Shown: piece by piece, positions 11,020 to 23,301 of the stretch
Layout: each line of letters opens with the position of its first letter
How positions within the stretch are numbered: position 1 is the first letter of the stretch
NCBI GenBank assembly: GCA_029721435.1
Contig: CM056578.1
Coordinates: 18,610,411-18,674,410, forward strand
Direction of reading: 5' to 3'
DNA length: 64,000 bases
Origin: Gymnothorax reevesii
Taxonomy: Eukaryota > Chordata > Actinopteri > Anguilliformes > Muraenidae
The notes under the pieces: generated by a model
What the model was told of the DNA's origin: nothing
Seen by the model: only the letters and a program-made list of their open reading frames with translations
The model's database searches: none
Made by a program: the position numbers and the translations under genes

Positions 11020-11155
11020 CCTGATGTGCACGTCTTTGGACTGCGGAAGGAAACCTAAGCACCCAGAGGAAATGCATGTGGACACAAAGGAGAACATTCA
11101 AACTTCAAACAGAAAGGCCCCAGGCCGGATTCAAACCCACCACCGTGCCGCCGAG
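11020..11155 (-). mobile_element. tRNA-derived SINE-like repeat, reverse
   Basis: In reverse complement the right end reads like a tRNA-type promoter: GGCACGGTGG-like start at 11155, then GGGTTTGAATCCGGC as B box at about 11122-11138. It continues GGGGCCTTTCTGT, then text leading to CCAAAGACGTGCAC. Related copies in this window lie at 31445 and 44362 on the plus strand. The 5' tRNA-like head is damaged. Confidence 0.6.
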
Positions 11156-12190
11156 GTTTGTGTGGAACATGCAGAAACTGCAGCACTCTTTATGCAGCGC
11201 CAGAGTCCAAATATTTACAGAGTGCAATGCAGAGGATGCACTGCTGGAAAACACCAGCACAGCAGAGTCCGACTGGCCCAGTCCAAATTAAGAGCGACCC
11301 CGAACTGGAGCTTTCCAACTTCGAGAGTTGACGATACACAGCGGCGACTGCTCGCCGAAGTTACCGCCACCTCTGAATCACGTCTCAAAGCGAAGTCAAA
11401 CTTCTGCTTTCAGGCGTCTTTTAGATCCGCTTTTTCTCAGAGACGGGAAAAAAAGCGCACATCTTTCCTCCTCCAGCTCCTCCCTCCGCTCTCGCCCTCA
11501 CTGAAGCTTCTTTGACACTTTCTTTTTCATTTCTTTCCTTCATAGATGCGTAGGCGGCAGAAGAGAGGGAAGGTGATGGAGGTGTTTTGCAAACTAGAGC
11601 AAGAGACAGGAGAAAACAGGGAGACAGGCGACCGCCCACTCGCCGGCTGAAACACAGCAAAGACGAAATAAGGACTGCGATGTCGTCGGCTCCCGGGAGA
11701 AAGCATCCCGCCCAATCATGTACCCCCCCTTCTCCTCTGCAAATATTACACCACTATCCCCATTGACAAACGTACAGGGCTTACCCCTTACCTATCTATT
11801 ATTGTTGGCACTGTCACTCAATTGCATAAGCCCCTCCTCCTTTCTCATTCCTTCTCTCTCTCTCTCTCTCTCTCGCTCACACAACAAACTTAATTTCCCA
11901 GCTTTTATCACCCAACTAAAAGAATAGACACCACTGGCAACAAACAGACGTGCAAAGAGAGGGAGAAGCTATCGCAGGAGATGCTCTGATCTGGCAAATA
12001 AGAGACGCAGGGTTGGGGGAGCGAACGCCGTCCCCCAGTTAAAAGCTGCCAATTGTCGCGGCGCTGCATTAGAAAAGCGAGCAGTGACAGACGGCGGGAG
12101 AGGGATCGGCGGAGGGAAGACGTTTATGACACGTAAAAAAGCCTATCCCATTCCCATTCTTCTTCTGTGAGCCTTTTGCCATAAAACTGC
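11156..12190. other. Unique sequence with (TC)n tract
   Basis: No recognisable gene. A (TC)n tract at 11851-11873 is the only clear repeat. The 163-codon plus ORF at 11024-11515 starts inside the reverse SINE and has no family resemblance. Confidence 0.4.
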
Positions 12191-12309
12191 TGGGTGCATC
12201 CCAATACTCAGGAAAATACCTTCTTTCCTTCAATCATCTCCTTTTCCGACTCTGAGAACAGCAGGAGGAGAGGAAACGAAGGGTCATTTTTCCAGTATTG
12301 GGACGCACC
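12191..12309. mobile_element. Short fold-back MITE
   Basis: The left arm GGGTGCATCCCAATACTC and the right arm CAGTATTGGGACGCACC are inverted copies about 25 bp long, including the following GGAAAA/TTTTCC. The core is C/T-rich then G/A-rich, so the element folds on itself. The family with GTGCGTCCCAATACT ends is common in fish and is usually placed with hAT-like MITEs. No target duplication is clear. Confidence 0.6.
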
Positions 12310-14949
12310 TGCTGATGATACTTCTGGTAGCTTCTGCAACATCTCTGACATTGTTATTTTTGATAAATGCTAATCGCTAGTCTTTGACATATTTCCCTCA
12401 TGAAATGTAATTCAGTCAGGTCCACTTTGTCAAAATCCCCATATTATATAATTTGCAGTGAATTTATTTACCATATTTTGAGTTTGGCAGCATGGCTCTG
12501 TTCTTGGGCCTCCCCGCCCTACCACGCGTATTCATGAAAAGCCAGTAGGCAGGGAGAGCCAAAAACCTGCCCTAAAATGCATGAAAGCCATGGGCGGAGA
12601 GAGCAGCAGAACCCTCCCCCCAGCAGCATCAGTGACTGTGTCATTGACTGAAGTCAGAAAAACATGAAAAGGAGGAGCTGGGGATGGAGGTGGGTTGAAA
12701 AATGAGCAGAGAAAGCAGCAATAGTAGCAGGCAGAGCATCTTTAAATAGGGACCTTGATTCAGATTTGCCAATTGGGTTCCTGAAGAGAATCAGCTGAGC
12801 TGCCAGCTGATGTGGACTTGGCTTACGATCTGTACCATCACTAATAAAGACAGGCCTGCGAGCTGGGCGTGACTCCGTGGCCTGCCTGAACTACCGCTGT
12901 GCTCAATATAAATAAATAATTTAAAAAATCTGTCTTAGTTACTGAACTGCATTCTGCAGCATTTTGCAACTTGTTATATTCTGACAAATAATTCCATTAC
13001 CATTTGTGAATTGGTGTTTCACATCTTAAACAGTTCTGATGTATGTTTTTTTTTTTTTGGGAAATGTTACTTCCTAATCTGTACAAGAATCTTCTAATCA
13101 ACTTCACAGACATGCACAGAGCAAGGATGGAGGAAAGTGAGCATGTGCGGGGTCTTACCTTCCGTTTTCTGAGGGCTGAGGCGCTAACTGAGCTCCGCGG
13201 GGGTCATATATTTTTTTTCCATGTTGTCTTCGCCCAATATTATAGCCATTTATGTGAAAGACAGTTAGGAACACCCCACAGAAATGATGTATGAAAATTG
13301 TGTATGCAGTTGGGATGGGTCATTAAAAAACTAATTGTTCGCAAGGATCAACATCGACTTTTGCAATATGGTCGCTGAATTTTTCCCCCCATGTAAACTG
13401 TTGTAATTAAAAAGTAACATCGACTAAAGTTAACTTCACAAAACCTGATAAGTTTTTTTCATTAAAGATGATACTTGGTGTCCATTTACCGAAATAAGTT
13501 GTCTATAGCCGTCATCTAGAATTGCAGCAGATTGAATGTAAGCACACATTTCGCACGCCACTAGAAAGCCCAGCCACTGCAGAAAATAGAAAAAAAAATC
13601 TGAATGAGGTTATCAAAGTTAGTTCCATGATGCTTATCTGTGAATTTTCCAGACTATCCAATCTTCGCAAACGCAATGCCAGTTTTATTGGGGGAATACC
13701 TGACTTGGTCAAGAAGTTCCTTGGCAGTGATATGCTACAAAATTGCAGTCGCTGTTCATTGAGATTTCGGTATACCAACTTATTGTGTGCCGTACGGGAT
13801 GCCACTGTTTATTAGAAAAGTTCTCAAGAATGAAAAGCAGACTGGATGAGAACATAAAGGAAATCAAGCGACTTTACCATGATAGCAACTGACCCCGCGT
13901 CCAACGTCTAACTAATGAAGCTCCAACCAAAGTACACTGCTAAAAAACTGGTGTCCCAGATAACAACACCAAGGAAACTCGCAGAAATTTCAGAGCTCTC
14001 TCTGATTGGTTGAACTCAAAACCCCGCAGATGTTGGCGTGTGAGGGGACCGAACCACATGAGATGTCTGCAATGGAGGATAGAAATGCCTCAGTAAGCTC
14101 TGTAATTCTGTGGGGCAATTTTCAGTTTCAGCCACTAGGCAGGAATCTTGTTGTTATAATTATATTATTATTATAACGACTCCATCACAGAGAAGCGACT
14201 TCCTTTCCACACGTCGGCTGCCTAGTTGTGTTTGGAATTCGAGCGATCGCAAATACAAAAAAAAAAACAAAATTCCAGAAGTGGCTTTTTGACCAAAATT
14301 TTTTTACTCTTCTGGGACTGCCACACTTCCGGTGTGCAGCTTGCGTAGCGGCACAACCAGCTCTACTTGAGAAACTGCAAAGGATATAAATGCTAAAATA
14401 AAGCCAAGAAAAAGCACCGAATGCATGAAGAATTAATATGGCTTCTACGCAAGGTATCGTACTGCCAAGTTCTTGTAACCATGCGTGCTAATGCAACTTT
14501 CCCCCCTCGGCTGCGTGAGACTAGAAGAGACTTGGCCGACAAACTATCCCATAAAGCATCAAAAATGGGGCTTGAGTGCAACATCCGGGTATTTTTTGTA
14601 TTGACGAATGCTCAAATAACGGATCTCTGAAGAGAGCCAGCTCTTGAGGTTCACCGTATGTTTTTCAGTTTTTTAGGGGGCGGAGGTTTGTTCATCTGCA
14701 AAATAATCGCAACTCGAGCCTGATCACTTAAGGATACGGTCTCGCTCGTATTTGGCAGTGAGAGCAAAAAAAGATCAGGGACTGCCTCGACCTTACACTT
14801 AACATGAGATGGCTGGGTACCTGTGGGTGTAGCGTCAATTTAATAGAACAGTCAATTGTCCGTTCCCCTCAAATCAACAGACTTTTATGCCTTTTTACAG
14901 TTTGACATGCAACAACTTTTAACCTAACCATACCATAACTTCCAATGGG
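12310..14949. other. Mostly unique sequence
   Basis: Nothing recognisable as a gene. Two 97-codon ORFs lie on opposite strands at 13512-13815 and have no family resemblance. Short A/T runs and an ATT tract near 14160 are present. Confidence 0.35.
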
Positions 14950-15180
14950 GTTTAGTTGCATGGTCAAATGAGACCAAAATAGAGTTCTTTGTTCATAAAC
15001 ACCAGAGGTGAGTTTAGCGTAAGAAAGACAGATTTTCCATAAAGAACCCCATCCCATCTGTGAAGTGAGGTGGAAAATCTTTGATGCAGTCCAGCAGTTT
15101 TTCTACCAAAGGCCCCACACAACTTGTTAGGATTCATGTCATCATGGATTCCATCAAGCACCAGCAGAACATTTTCTTTA
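14950..15180 (+). pseudogene. Tc1-type transposase fragment (catalytic domain)
   Basis: The plus strand reads WSNETKIEFFVHKHQR, the W-S-D-E-T-K-x-x-F-F block around the first catalytic aspartate of Tc1-like transposases. Here the aspartate position is asparagine. Later come GGKSLM-like and GPTQLVRIHVIMDSIK text, matching the following catalytic-domain segments. The frame has stops near 15018 and 15066, and no transposon ends can be found either side. It is a dead internal fragment of a Tc1-like element. Confidence 0.6.
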
Positions 15181-17020
15181 GCATGGCTGTAAGTCAAACC
15201 ATGGAAGGGAAGCAGTGATTATGTTCTGATAAACATTTTTACCCTCCATAAATCACACATCTTCAGCTACAGTAAATCAAAAATCAAGCAATCATATCGC
15301 ATATAATGCTTTTCCTTACAAGAGCATCTAAAAGACATGGTTGAGACCTGATAAAATCAAAATAAAGCCAGATTCTCCTAAATTCACACAGCCCAAAAAT
15401 GAAAACTACATTGGTCTAAAACCCAAGTGCTGGAGATCTATCATCTACCATCATTTGGACTTTCATTTCAACGCTAATTCGACAGCAGATTTGACTGCTT
15501 TACCAGGACACAAGATTTCTAGCTGCTGAATGCAGCGAGTTTGGATGATTTACAAACAAAGTTGGGTCGTCCCATTTTTTTTAAGCATTCAGAATTCAAC
15601 ACAATTTTCTCCATCCTTTCAGCGATGTTATTAGATGCTGTGCTGTCATTTTGCGCAAGTGCGATGTCAAGGGCTACAAGTAAGCAAATGCTACAACATA
15701 AACACAGAGAAGATGCATTGGACTGATCTGAAGATGGCGAATCTAAAGTTCAGTAAAAGAAAAGGGAGAAAGGAAGGGTGGTATATTGCATGAATAAAAT
15801 GAAAAGGGGACGACCAACAAGCGGGTAATGATTCACCCATTGTGCCATTGCACCGCGCAACATGTTTGGCCTTCGACGTGATGCCGAGAGCAACAATGCT
15901 GTGATTCGCAAATAGGACCTCTGGTGGGTTCATAGAGCATTCATCTTTCAAAAAGCCTTGAGAGCGAGTGTGGGTAGGGGATCACAATAAGCAAGGTCTC
16001 ACTATAAAAGACCCGCGTGGAGAGATATGCCCTGGAATTTACATTGTCAAATAGAACAATCGGCAAAGTGCTATTGTAGGGTTCAGCCGATAGAGGCTAT
16101 ACTGTACATCACAGCGTGTAAATGAAAACGGCTCCCTTTCCCACAGAGCCGAACACGAAACTGCTTGAATTGGTTAAAGAAAGGAAAGACTACAAGAAAG
16201 ATGGCAGAAATTTGAGATTTTGTAAACCACTATCTTTCATTTTTTTCCTGATGTCAAATTCTGTGTCCTCAAAGAAAAAGAATATCGAGCAATAAATAGC
16301 TTGGCGCAACGGTTCACTGATTCTTGCGCCTTTCCGAAGAAAACATGTCAGAGGAATGTTATTTCATAAGCATTTCTTTTCTAAAATCCACTTCAGTTAA
16401 AATGAGCTGAAAATATCTTTGGCCAATTTTCTGATCTGACCCTGAAGCAGGCTGAGTGATTGATTCGTGACGTGGTGAATAGCTGAATTGGTTAGCATCT
16501 GTCAGTCACTCTGAGGTGGTCATTTGTTTGCTTATTTCGTCAACACCGTTCTCTGCTGACTTTGACTCCTCTCTTCCCCTCATTTCAAGCCCCCTCTAAC
16601 ACAAAAAACTGTCACGATTTTGCAGCTAAACGGGGCATTGTCATAACATTGCAAAAACATTCCAAAAACATTGAGAGAACAGCTTTCTTCTGTATTCTGT
16701 TACGTTTGCCCTGCATTAGCGCTGGATAAGCCTTCCTTTTGGTATAATATTTAGTATAATGTTATGCCTAGAATCTGCCACAAGGTGAGCAGACACTGAA
16801 TGAACTGGTTCTTTCTGGACATCTTAAAACATTGATCAAATGATTTTACCAGGAGAACTGCTCTTGTGTTAAGTAATTGATATTTCGCTTTTTAGTTAAA
16901 ATTCTGTTTATAGTACTATTATTTAAATTTCCTTTTAACATGCTGCATATTAATTGTTTGTAATGTCAAGCCCTGTTGCGAAAAGGACTCTACAGTTTCA
17001 GTCAGGCTCTCTACTCAAAT
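15181..17020. other. Unique sequence, no gene seen
   Basis: No recognisable ORF product or repeat structure. It may hold conserved non-coding elements; nothing in the sequence alone proves it. Confidence 0.35.
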
Positions 17021-17021
17021 A

Positions 17022-17090
17022 AATAATATGAATGAATGAATGAATAAATAAATAAATAAATAAATAAAATACATAAATAAAAAGCCAACC
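17022..17090. repeat. (TGAA/TAAA)n microsatellite
   Basis: AATGAATGAATGAA passes into consecutive AAAT units and then AAAGCC, which starts the next repeat. Confidence 0.9.
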
Positions 17091-17116
17091 TTTTTTTTCT
17101 AGTGGTGAGGGTAATC

Positions 17117-18998
17117 AAGGGGCGCCGGATTCACTTAAGAAGTGCGGGGCCAAAAAGTGCAGTGTTGTATGTTCAGCTCATTGAAGTGCCTCTATTCTGT
17201 GCACCTCATCCGTGCCCCTATATTGCAACACTTATGGCAGGCCTTTTCTTGAAAAATCTTTAGGTGCGCAAACATTTGCATGCGCAAAGTTAATTTTTCA
17301 GCCTTAGGTGCACATTTTTTAAATGCAGCTCAAATGCTATTTTAAGCGCGCAAACCGCACCCTGCATGAAAAGTTAAGGTGACATGAATGTTGTACATAA
17401 TTAATCTAAACTAATAAAAGCAATATAATATGGCGATCTTTAAAATATGTAAATCTACCATGTGCAACACCACCCTACATTATATCCTTCGGTAACACTT
17501 TACTTGAAGGTATTGTCAGAAGAGTGACATAACACTGTCATAGCCGTTACATGTCATGAATGTGTCTTGAACATGATGTCAATGTCGTAAACGTTTATGA
17601 CTCAAGACAACTGAAACAATGTCAACTTTTCATTACAAAAACCGAATGACACCTAATGACAACAGTCATAAACGTTTATTACATTGACATAATGTTTAAG
17701 ACACGTTCATGACTGTGTCATGTAACAGTTATGACAGTGTCATGTCAGTCTTATGACGATACCTTCAAGTAAAGTGTAACCTATCCTTCTTACATAGGCA
17801 CGCAAGTGTGCATTTCAATTGTGTCCTAAGATCCACCCTAACTACAGTTAAGATACGTGATATAGGCATCAGTTGCTCACTTCGATATAATCTTAGAACA
17901 TAATATCAAAAAAAAAAAACCAGGAGTCTGGCCGAATTTCCTGCAAGTCACAGATTATTGAAAAAAAATTAATGAATGAATTTGCAAGCAACATTTCGTT
18001 TACGCAGCTCAACTATGGGGCTACCACTTGAGAATAGTAAATCAGCTTACTTAGTATCCTCTTCGCGCATAAACCTGTTAAATGTGCCTTATAGGTGAAA
18101 TTAATATTAAGTTGTTGTATATGATAATTTGAACCGCTGGTTAGTCAGGCTACTTAATTTGAAACTGAATGAAGAGGTGCATCTCCACTGCATCGCGAGC
18201 AGTAATATTGCAACTTGCAGGTTTAACGCAAACACGGCCTGCTAATATCTCCGAAAATGAAAGCGTGATAACTGATGTCTCCAAAGCCAGTCTGACAAGC
18301 CTAAACCATACGAAAACGAACCCAATAAAACTTCTTTTTAGCTTATTTCGTTACTTAGCATAATGTGGTACACCATAAAAAACTTCATGTCAGGGATCAT
18401 TGACCAGCCATGTATGACAGTATTAAAAAAAAACAAAAAAAAAAACACGGTTTTTGCTGAACGCCATTTCCGTTCACACAGCATTACATTTTGCAAGTTG
18501 CAACTTGAGTCATTATGTGAATTTGCTCTATCTAATTTAATTCTTCAGTAATTTCTTAGATTAGTCATTTAGACATTAATAATACATACTTACGACTGTT
18601 CGACTAAAAGTGAATTTCTGTTTAATTTACTATTGCGGTTTCAATGAATGACTGAAAAAGGAGGTATCCCTTGCGGTAGTCTGGTGAAATGGTCTGTAAC
18701 GCAGCAAATTCGTTATATAATGTCATTTCCATTTTGTGTCCATTTGAGAGACATTGGAGTCCATGAAAATTTTCGACTTCATGATTGTTACAGCTAACAA
18801 TAAACAATACTGGGACTTAAATTCTCATTAGCAGAAATAAGATGGGCTAAATGATGCCCACTGAAGCCAGCGTGACAATAGACTATGCATGCGCAAACCT
18901 CCTGAACTGTTTATGCTTAAAAAGAAAGTGGGAGGAGGGTGAAAGTGGGGGGGCCAATGGCCCCCTCCCTGCCCCCCCACCCCCTTCCGGCGCCAGTG
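17117..18998. mobile_element. Non-autonomous hAT-like element
   Basis: The left end AAGGGGCGCCGGATTCA and the inverted right end CACTGGCGCCGGAAGGG share GGCGCCGGA. Flanking target duplications are GGGTAATC (17109-17116) and GGGCAATC (18999-19006): 8 bp with one mismatch, as in hAT transposons. Comparison with the empty homologue at 31942 confirms the precise excision point, since removing the element leaves a continuous repeat. No transposase frame is present inside, so it is about 1.88 kb of non-autonomous DNA. Confidence 0.75.
17491..17781. mobile_element. Long-TIR MITE nested in the hAT-like element
   Basis: The ends are GGTAACACTTTACTTGAAGG and its near-perfect inverse. The inverted similarity continues inward for well over 100 bp, so the whole 291-bp element can fold into one hairpin. 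A perfect 8-bp target duplication, TATCCTTC, flanks it (17483-17490 and 17782-17789). The 8-bp duplication fits hAT-type transposition. It must have inserted after its host element. Confidence 0.85.
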
Positions 18999-19261
18999 GG
19001 GCAATCTCATTCATTGTTATTGTGCATTACTGAAATTACGTTCTTCTCCAACTCAAGGTCTATCGCACATTACGGAAATCAGCTGAAGCTGAAAAGTGAG
19101 ACGATGAACCAGCACATTAAATGGATCAAATCTTTTCCTGTATAAGACAAGGACAAAACTAAGAGGTTTTACCACCATGACTGTACTCAGAGGAAATAAA
19201 ACAAACACGGTCAGGATGAAATCCAGGGGCAGCATTTTATACATTGGTGTCATGAATTACC

Positions 19262-19335
19262 TCCTTTAATCATGGTAGCAGAAGAAGAAGAAGGACTAGG
19301 TGGATGAGGAACAGGAAGAGAAGAAGAAGAAAAAA
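19262..19335. repeat. GAA-rich simple repeat
   Basis: AGAAGAAGAAGAAGG and later GAGAAGAAGAAGAAAAA. It ends the interspersed repeat copy. Confidence 0.85.
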
Positions 19336-20310
19336 AGCAAGGATTAAGCATTTGCCGAATACTCACCTGCTCAAACCTCAGGTCCAAATCATAAAATCAT
19401 CGAACTACATCACAGATGACAATTAATGATCGATTTTGGACAAGTAATGAAGTTCTGTGGGTGACAAGGTTCAGACTCGAGATTTTAACTCCAGCAATGG
19501 CATGCTGCAAATGATCCTAAAATGAGGCAGATTTTCACAATACATGACATTGATAATACTACAACAACATCACGTCGCATGTGTCGTAGTCAAGCGCGAA
19601 GCATAGAAGACAGCACTGACTGCAAGGTTATTCATGGGGAGTAGCAATCAATAAAATCTACAAACTAGGAGTATGCCTGCATTGTTCATGAAGTGACGGA
19701 TTGTCATTGCCTGTGTGTGCACGTGTGTGTTGTGTGTGTACAGCATAGGGTGCGTAAGTGGGAGTGAGACAGGGTGACTAGGGGCAGAGGAAAGACAGTT
19801 GTTTAAAAATGCAGCTGTTTCTGAGAGCTTGGATTTAATGTGAAAACAAAACAGAAACAAAACGCATTTTGAAGCTTCAGAATTTGGATTAAATCCACTG
19901 TGTTTGGCTTCCCGACAGCTGCAGTTCCTGCTACTCAAACCTCCGTATACAGCAGACTGCCACTCAAGGGCCAAAAAAGAGAGGGAGCGAGAGAGAAAGA
20001 GAAAGTAAGCAGGGGAGAGGACGATTCTCTATTACTTTAATACTTTGGGGTCGGACTAGCCCTCTTCTCCGTCTTTGCACCATCACCCCGCCCCCCGCTT
20101 CTCCTTCTCATCTCTCTCTATATCTCCTGCCATGTTATAACGACTGGGAGAGAGGCAGCAACACAGAGAGAGAGACTGTTATTACCCTGCCCACGGGGGG
20201 AGGGGAATGGTTTTCTGAGGCATTAGTTGATATGGTTGTCTGGGCATATATCGGCTGTGCAGCGCAAAAACAATCTGGGGAGCGTTTCCTAAAATCACAG
20301 ATGCTAACTT
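19336..20310. other. Unique sequence with a short GT tract
   Basis: No recognisable gene. A GT-rich stretch lies at 19711-19741 and GA-rich text at 19976-20010 and 20161-20176. Confidence 0.4.
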
Positions 20311-20311
20311 A

Positions 20312-21573
20312 CACTACCAGTCAAAAGTTTGGACACACTTTGCTAATGTCGCAGCTCTGTGTTTTAAGAGAAATTTAAACAGCTGAATTTCTCTACCTAA
20401 TCTCAGATGGAATCTGGTAAGAGGTAAACAGTCAGAAGTTAAAAGAAAATAATTTAGTTATTTGGATAGTGAACACAATTTTGGAATTCTCAAAGAAACC
20501 ATATCAAAGTCAAGAGAAAAACAAGCTCCTTCCATTTTCCAACAACCAAATTAAAGTCAAGTTGTTTTGGGACTTGTTGGGCAAGAAGGTCCATGAAAAG
20601 CAAACCGCAAGAGCAGCGCATCTTCGGGAACTTAGACGGCTGCTCAGCTGCAAACTCATTATAGCAGTATAACTGCCCTTGTAAATACTAAACATACAAG
20701 TATACTCAGCAGTTATGAGGACAAATGCAGTTAAGTTTGACTGATTTAAGAATTTTATACTTTTTAGCAATATAAAAGGGTGCTTATATCTTTATTTAGC
20801 ATGTGTTGTAAGAACAAGTAGATCAGAGGGATCTAATAGCTGCGACCTGGCCTAGCATCCGTCACGTGGCCTAGTGTCCAAGACTGGTGGTTTCTTGTAC
20901 AAGTGTGACCTCGAAATTGGCAAAAGACCGTGAAAATCAATAGGGAACCCTGCCTCTGTACCAAGAAGCTTGTTGTAAGATTTAATAGCCATCCATCAAG
21001 TTAAACTCGAGCTACAGTGCGAAAACTGTGAATACGGGGCAAAAATCGACACTTTTCTGACCGGTGTGACCTTGAGATTCGACAAATGACCTTGAAAATC
21101 AATAGGGAACCCCTCCTCTACACCAAGAAGCTTGTTCTAAGATTTCATAGCCATTCATTGAATTAAACTTGAGTTATGGTGCGAAACCCGTCAAATCGGG
21201 CAAAATTGACACTTTTTTTTACCTGTGTGACCTTGGGATTTGACGAATGACCTTGAAAAACAATAGGGAACACCTCCTTTATGCCTAGAAGCTATTTCCA
21301 AAATTTCATAGCGATCCATGAATTCTAACTGGAGTTACAGCGCGAAAACCTGCAAACAAGGTTGTGACCTCTGTGAACTTGACCTTTGACCTCGACCTTG
21401 CGCATTGACATCACTTTGGTGAAGGTCAATAACTCCTGAAAATTTCATGATGATACGACGACAGGAACATGGTGAAAAAGGTGTCACAGACAGACGGACA
21501 GACAGAAGCGTTCATAGAGCTGCTTGGTCGCAGCTAAAAATGTGGGATTTGCCCAAACTTTTCATTGGCACTG
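20312..21573. mobile_element. Tc1/mariner-type MITE, copy B, split by another element
   Basis: It has the same ends and interior as copy A at 3384, flanked by TA (20310-20311, 21574-21575). The left end reads CACTACCAGTCAAAAGTTTG and the right end CATTGGCACTG. Relative to copy A it has about 720 bp of extra sequence between GTAAGAACAAGTA and TGTGGG. Without the insertion it is about 540 bp long. Confidence 0.75.
20821..21540. mobile_element. Inserted element with three 161-bp tandem units
   Basis: The insertion is delimited by comparison with copy A. Near its ends are the 11-bp inverted copies TAGCTGCGACC (20837-20847) and GGTCGCAGCTA (21526-21536). Inside, a unit starting TGTGACCT begins at 20904, 21065 and 21226, an exact 161-bp spacing. 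Shared text includes ATGACCTTGAAAA, CAATAGGGAA and ACACTTTT. The right part carries TGACCTTTGACCTCGACC and a (CAGACGGA)-like tract. The superfamily is unknown to me. Confidence 0.65.
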
Positions 21574-22340
21574 TACATAGTTGGAACAACTGACTGTGAA
21601 CTAACTTAGCAACAACGCTTTTGGGAGACGTATCCCTATTGAAACTTCTGAGGGGGAAACAAAATTTTGAGGAAAAATGTGCAATGGTCCAATAAGCATC
21701 TGATTACATTTTCTTATCTAATTGGGTCAAGGACAAGGTTACTGAAAAAAAATGAAAATGGGAAATGTTACATTCTCCACTTTCTGTACAGTATGTTCTG
21801 GTTTATGTTTACTTCCACATGGTATATTAGTTCATGCATTTTGTTTTATCTGCCTTATCATTTGCCAGTTCTGTGCACATTGTTTCCCCTGTGATGTCTT
21901 GCGTTTCTGTGTTTATTGCCAGTGCGCGGCCCTGTCTGCGAGCGGTCACATTTCTGGTGATTTGCAAAGTTTTCCGGTGTTTTACAAGTTTCTTCACTTC
22001 TCATTTAACTTCCTTCAACACTGATTACGAACTAAGTACTAATCCCACAAACACTCTGTGTTGTCTAGTTTATCTACTAACCCATACTGATATACTAATA
22101 CTGAAAATAACTAAGATACTAACTTGCACATTTGGGAAATATAATAATGCACAGACTACTAACTCCACTAATTGATTCTCTCCGCTGTCCACATTAATCT
22201 GTAACTCCGCCCTCTTTGCTCTCCCAGTCCTTTGCCTTTGTTTCTGCAGAGTCTTTGCAACCATCTCTCATACTGATCTGTCTCTTCCATCTCTCCCCAC
22301 TGAGGCTCTCCTTGACCCTTGAATGGAGCTGTTTTTGTTT
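21574..22340. other. Unique sequence, no gene seen
   Basis: No recognisable ORF product or repeat structure. Confidence 0.4.
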
Positions 22341-22890
22341 AAGGATGTCTTGTGAAAGCTAGTCTTTGTCATTGTCACCCATTCTGTATTGTTTAATTAC
22401 CTCTTGTGCTTTCCCCTCTCAGTTCATGGTTAGATTATCCCTCACACCTGTTGCCCCGCCTCGCTCGTAACCTTCCTAGAGTATAAAAGTCCCTCACTTC
22501 TGCTTAGCCCTTGTCAAATCGTTGATCATCTTTTCCTGTGCTGAGCTCCTTGTACGCAAGTGAATTGATTGATCTGCCCGATTCCGATTTCGGTTTGTGC
22601 CTGCCTGCATTTGTTTGCCTCCTAATTACGACCCTGTTTCTGTATGACCACGATTTCTGTGTATTGCTGCCCTGGTTTTTGAATTCAGATTTCAGACACT
22701 AGACTCTCCTTCTGCCTTAAGGTTCGGTGCTGTAACCTGTACTTTTTGGGCCTTTGAACCCCTGCCTGTGTTTGGAATGCACCTCTGTACTGTCTCTGTA
22801 AATTTCCTGGCTTGGACTTGGACTGTAATAAAGACCACAATTTTTGCATTTTGGACTACTTGTAGTGAGTTCCTTCCTCCAGACATAACG
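22341..22890 (+). mobile_element. Probable gypsy-type solo LTR
   Basis: The segment starts in TGTCATTGTCACCCATT-like text. It carries a TATA-type box (GAGTATAAAAGTCCC at about 22478) and long C/T-rich text with GCCTGCCTG. It ends with AATAAAGACCACA at about 22828 and GAGTTCC...CCAGACATAAC. This order of TATA box, then polyadenylation signal, then a CCAGACRT-type end is the pattern of fish gypsy LTRs. No adjoining coding sequence is visible. The exact ends are uncertain. Confidence 0.5.
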
Positions 22891-23300
22891 GAGAACTATC
22901 CCTCAGGCGGGGTATGTGGCGGCTGGCACCAGCTGCTTCCTATAAAAATTGCTTTTCGTCGACATTGGAAAGATCATTACAGCTATTCAGCTCATAGTAA
23001 TAACAATTCATAATAAAACCAGATTTTTTTATATTCTGTTATATTTTATAACTGGCATTATAAGTTATATCCATGGTGAAAAGTTCGAAAACACTTTTGT
23101 TTAAAGATGTCATGCTGATAAAGCATTTTTAACTGCACTGAGAGGCAGAGACAGTGTGATGCAAAAAGTTCCAATCCTGTTAGTGTACCACCCAGTCCTA
23201 CACAGGATTATTTCCCCATACTTCCAGATAAAAGCAGACAACAGTAGGATGCATACTCCAGAGTATTTGGAGGAACCTAAAGGTGGAGACACAAGGGGAC
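22891..23300. other. Unique sequence, possible LINE 5' flank
   Basis: No recognisable product. It lies directly upstream of the LINE pseudogene but shows no reverse-transcriptase motif. Confidence 0.35.
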
Positions 23301-23301
23301 A

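Larger units (their letters stand above)
17071..19280 (+). repeat. Interspersed repeat copy 1, split by a hAT-like element
   Basis: The left part (17071-17116) and right part (18999-19280) together match the uninterrupted copy at 31942-32265. Shared text includes AAAAGCCAACC and CTAG before the insertion, then AATCTCATT, ATTGTTATTGTGCATTACTG, CAACTCAAGGTCTA and GGTCAGGATG after it. Both copies end in GAA-rich tracts. The family is about 300 bp and I do not recognise it by name. Confidence 0.65.

Noticed and set aside
11024..11515. 163-codon plus-strand ORF
   Set aside because: It begins inside the reverse SINE-like repeat and has no recognised domain.
13512..13815. 97-codon ORFs on both strands
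   Set aside because: Opposite-strand overlap with no family similarity; no splice-like borders.
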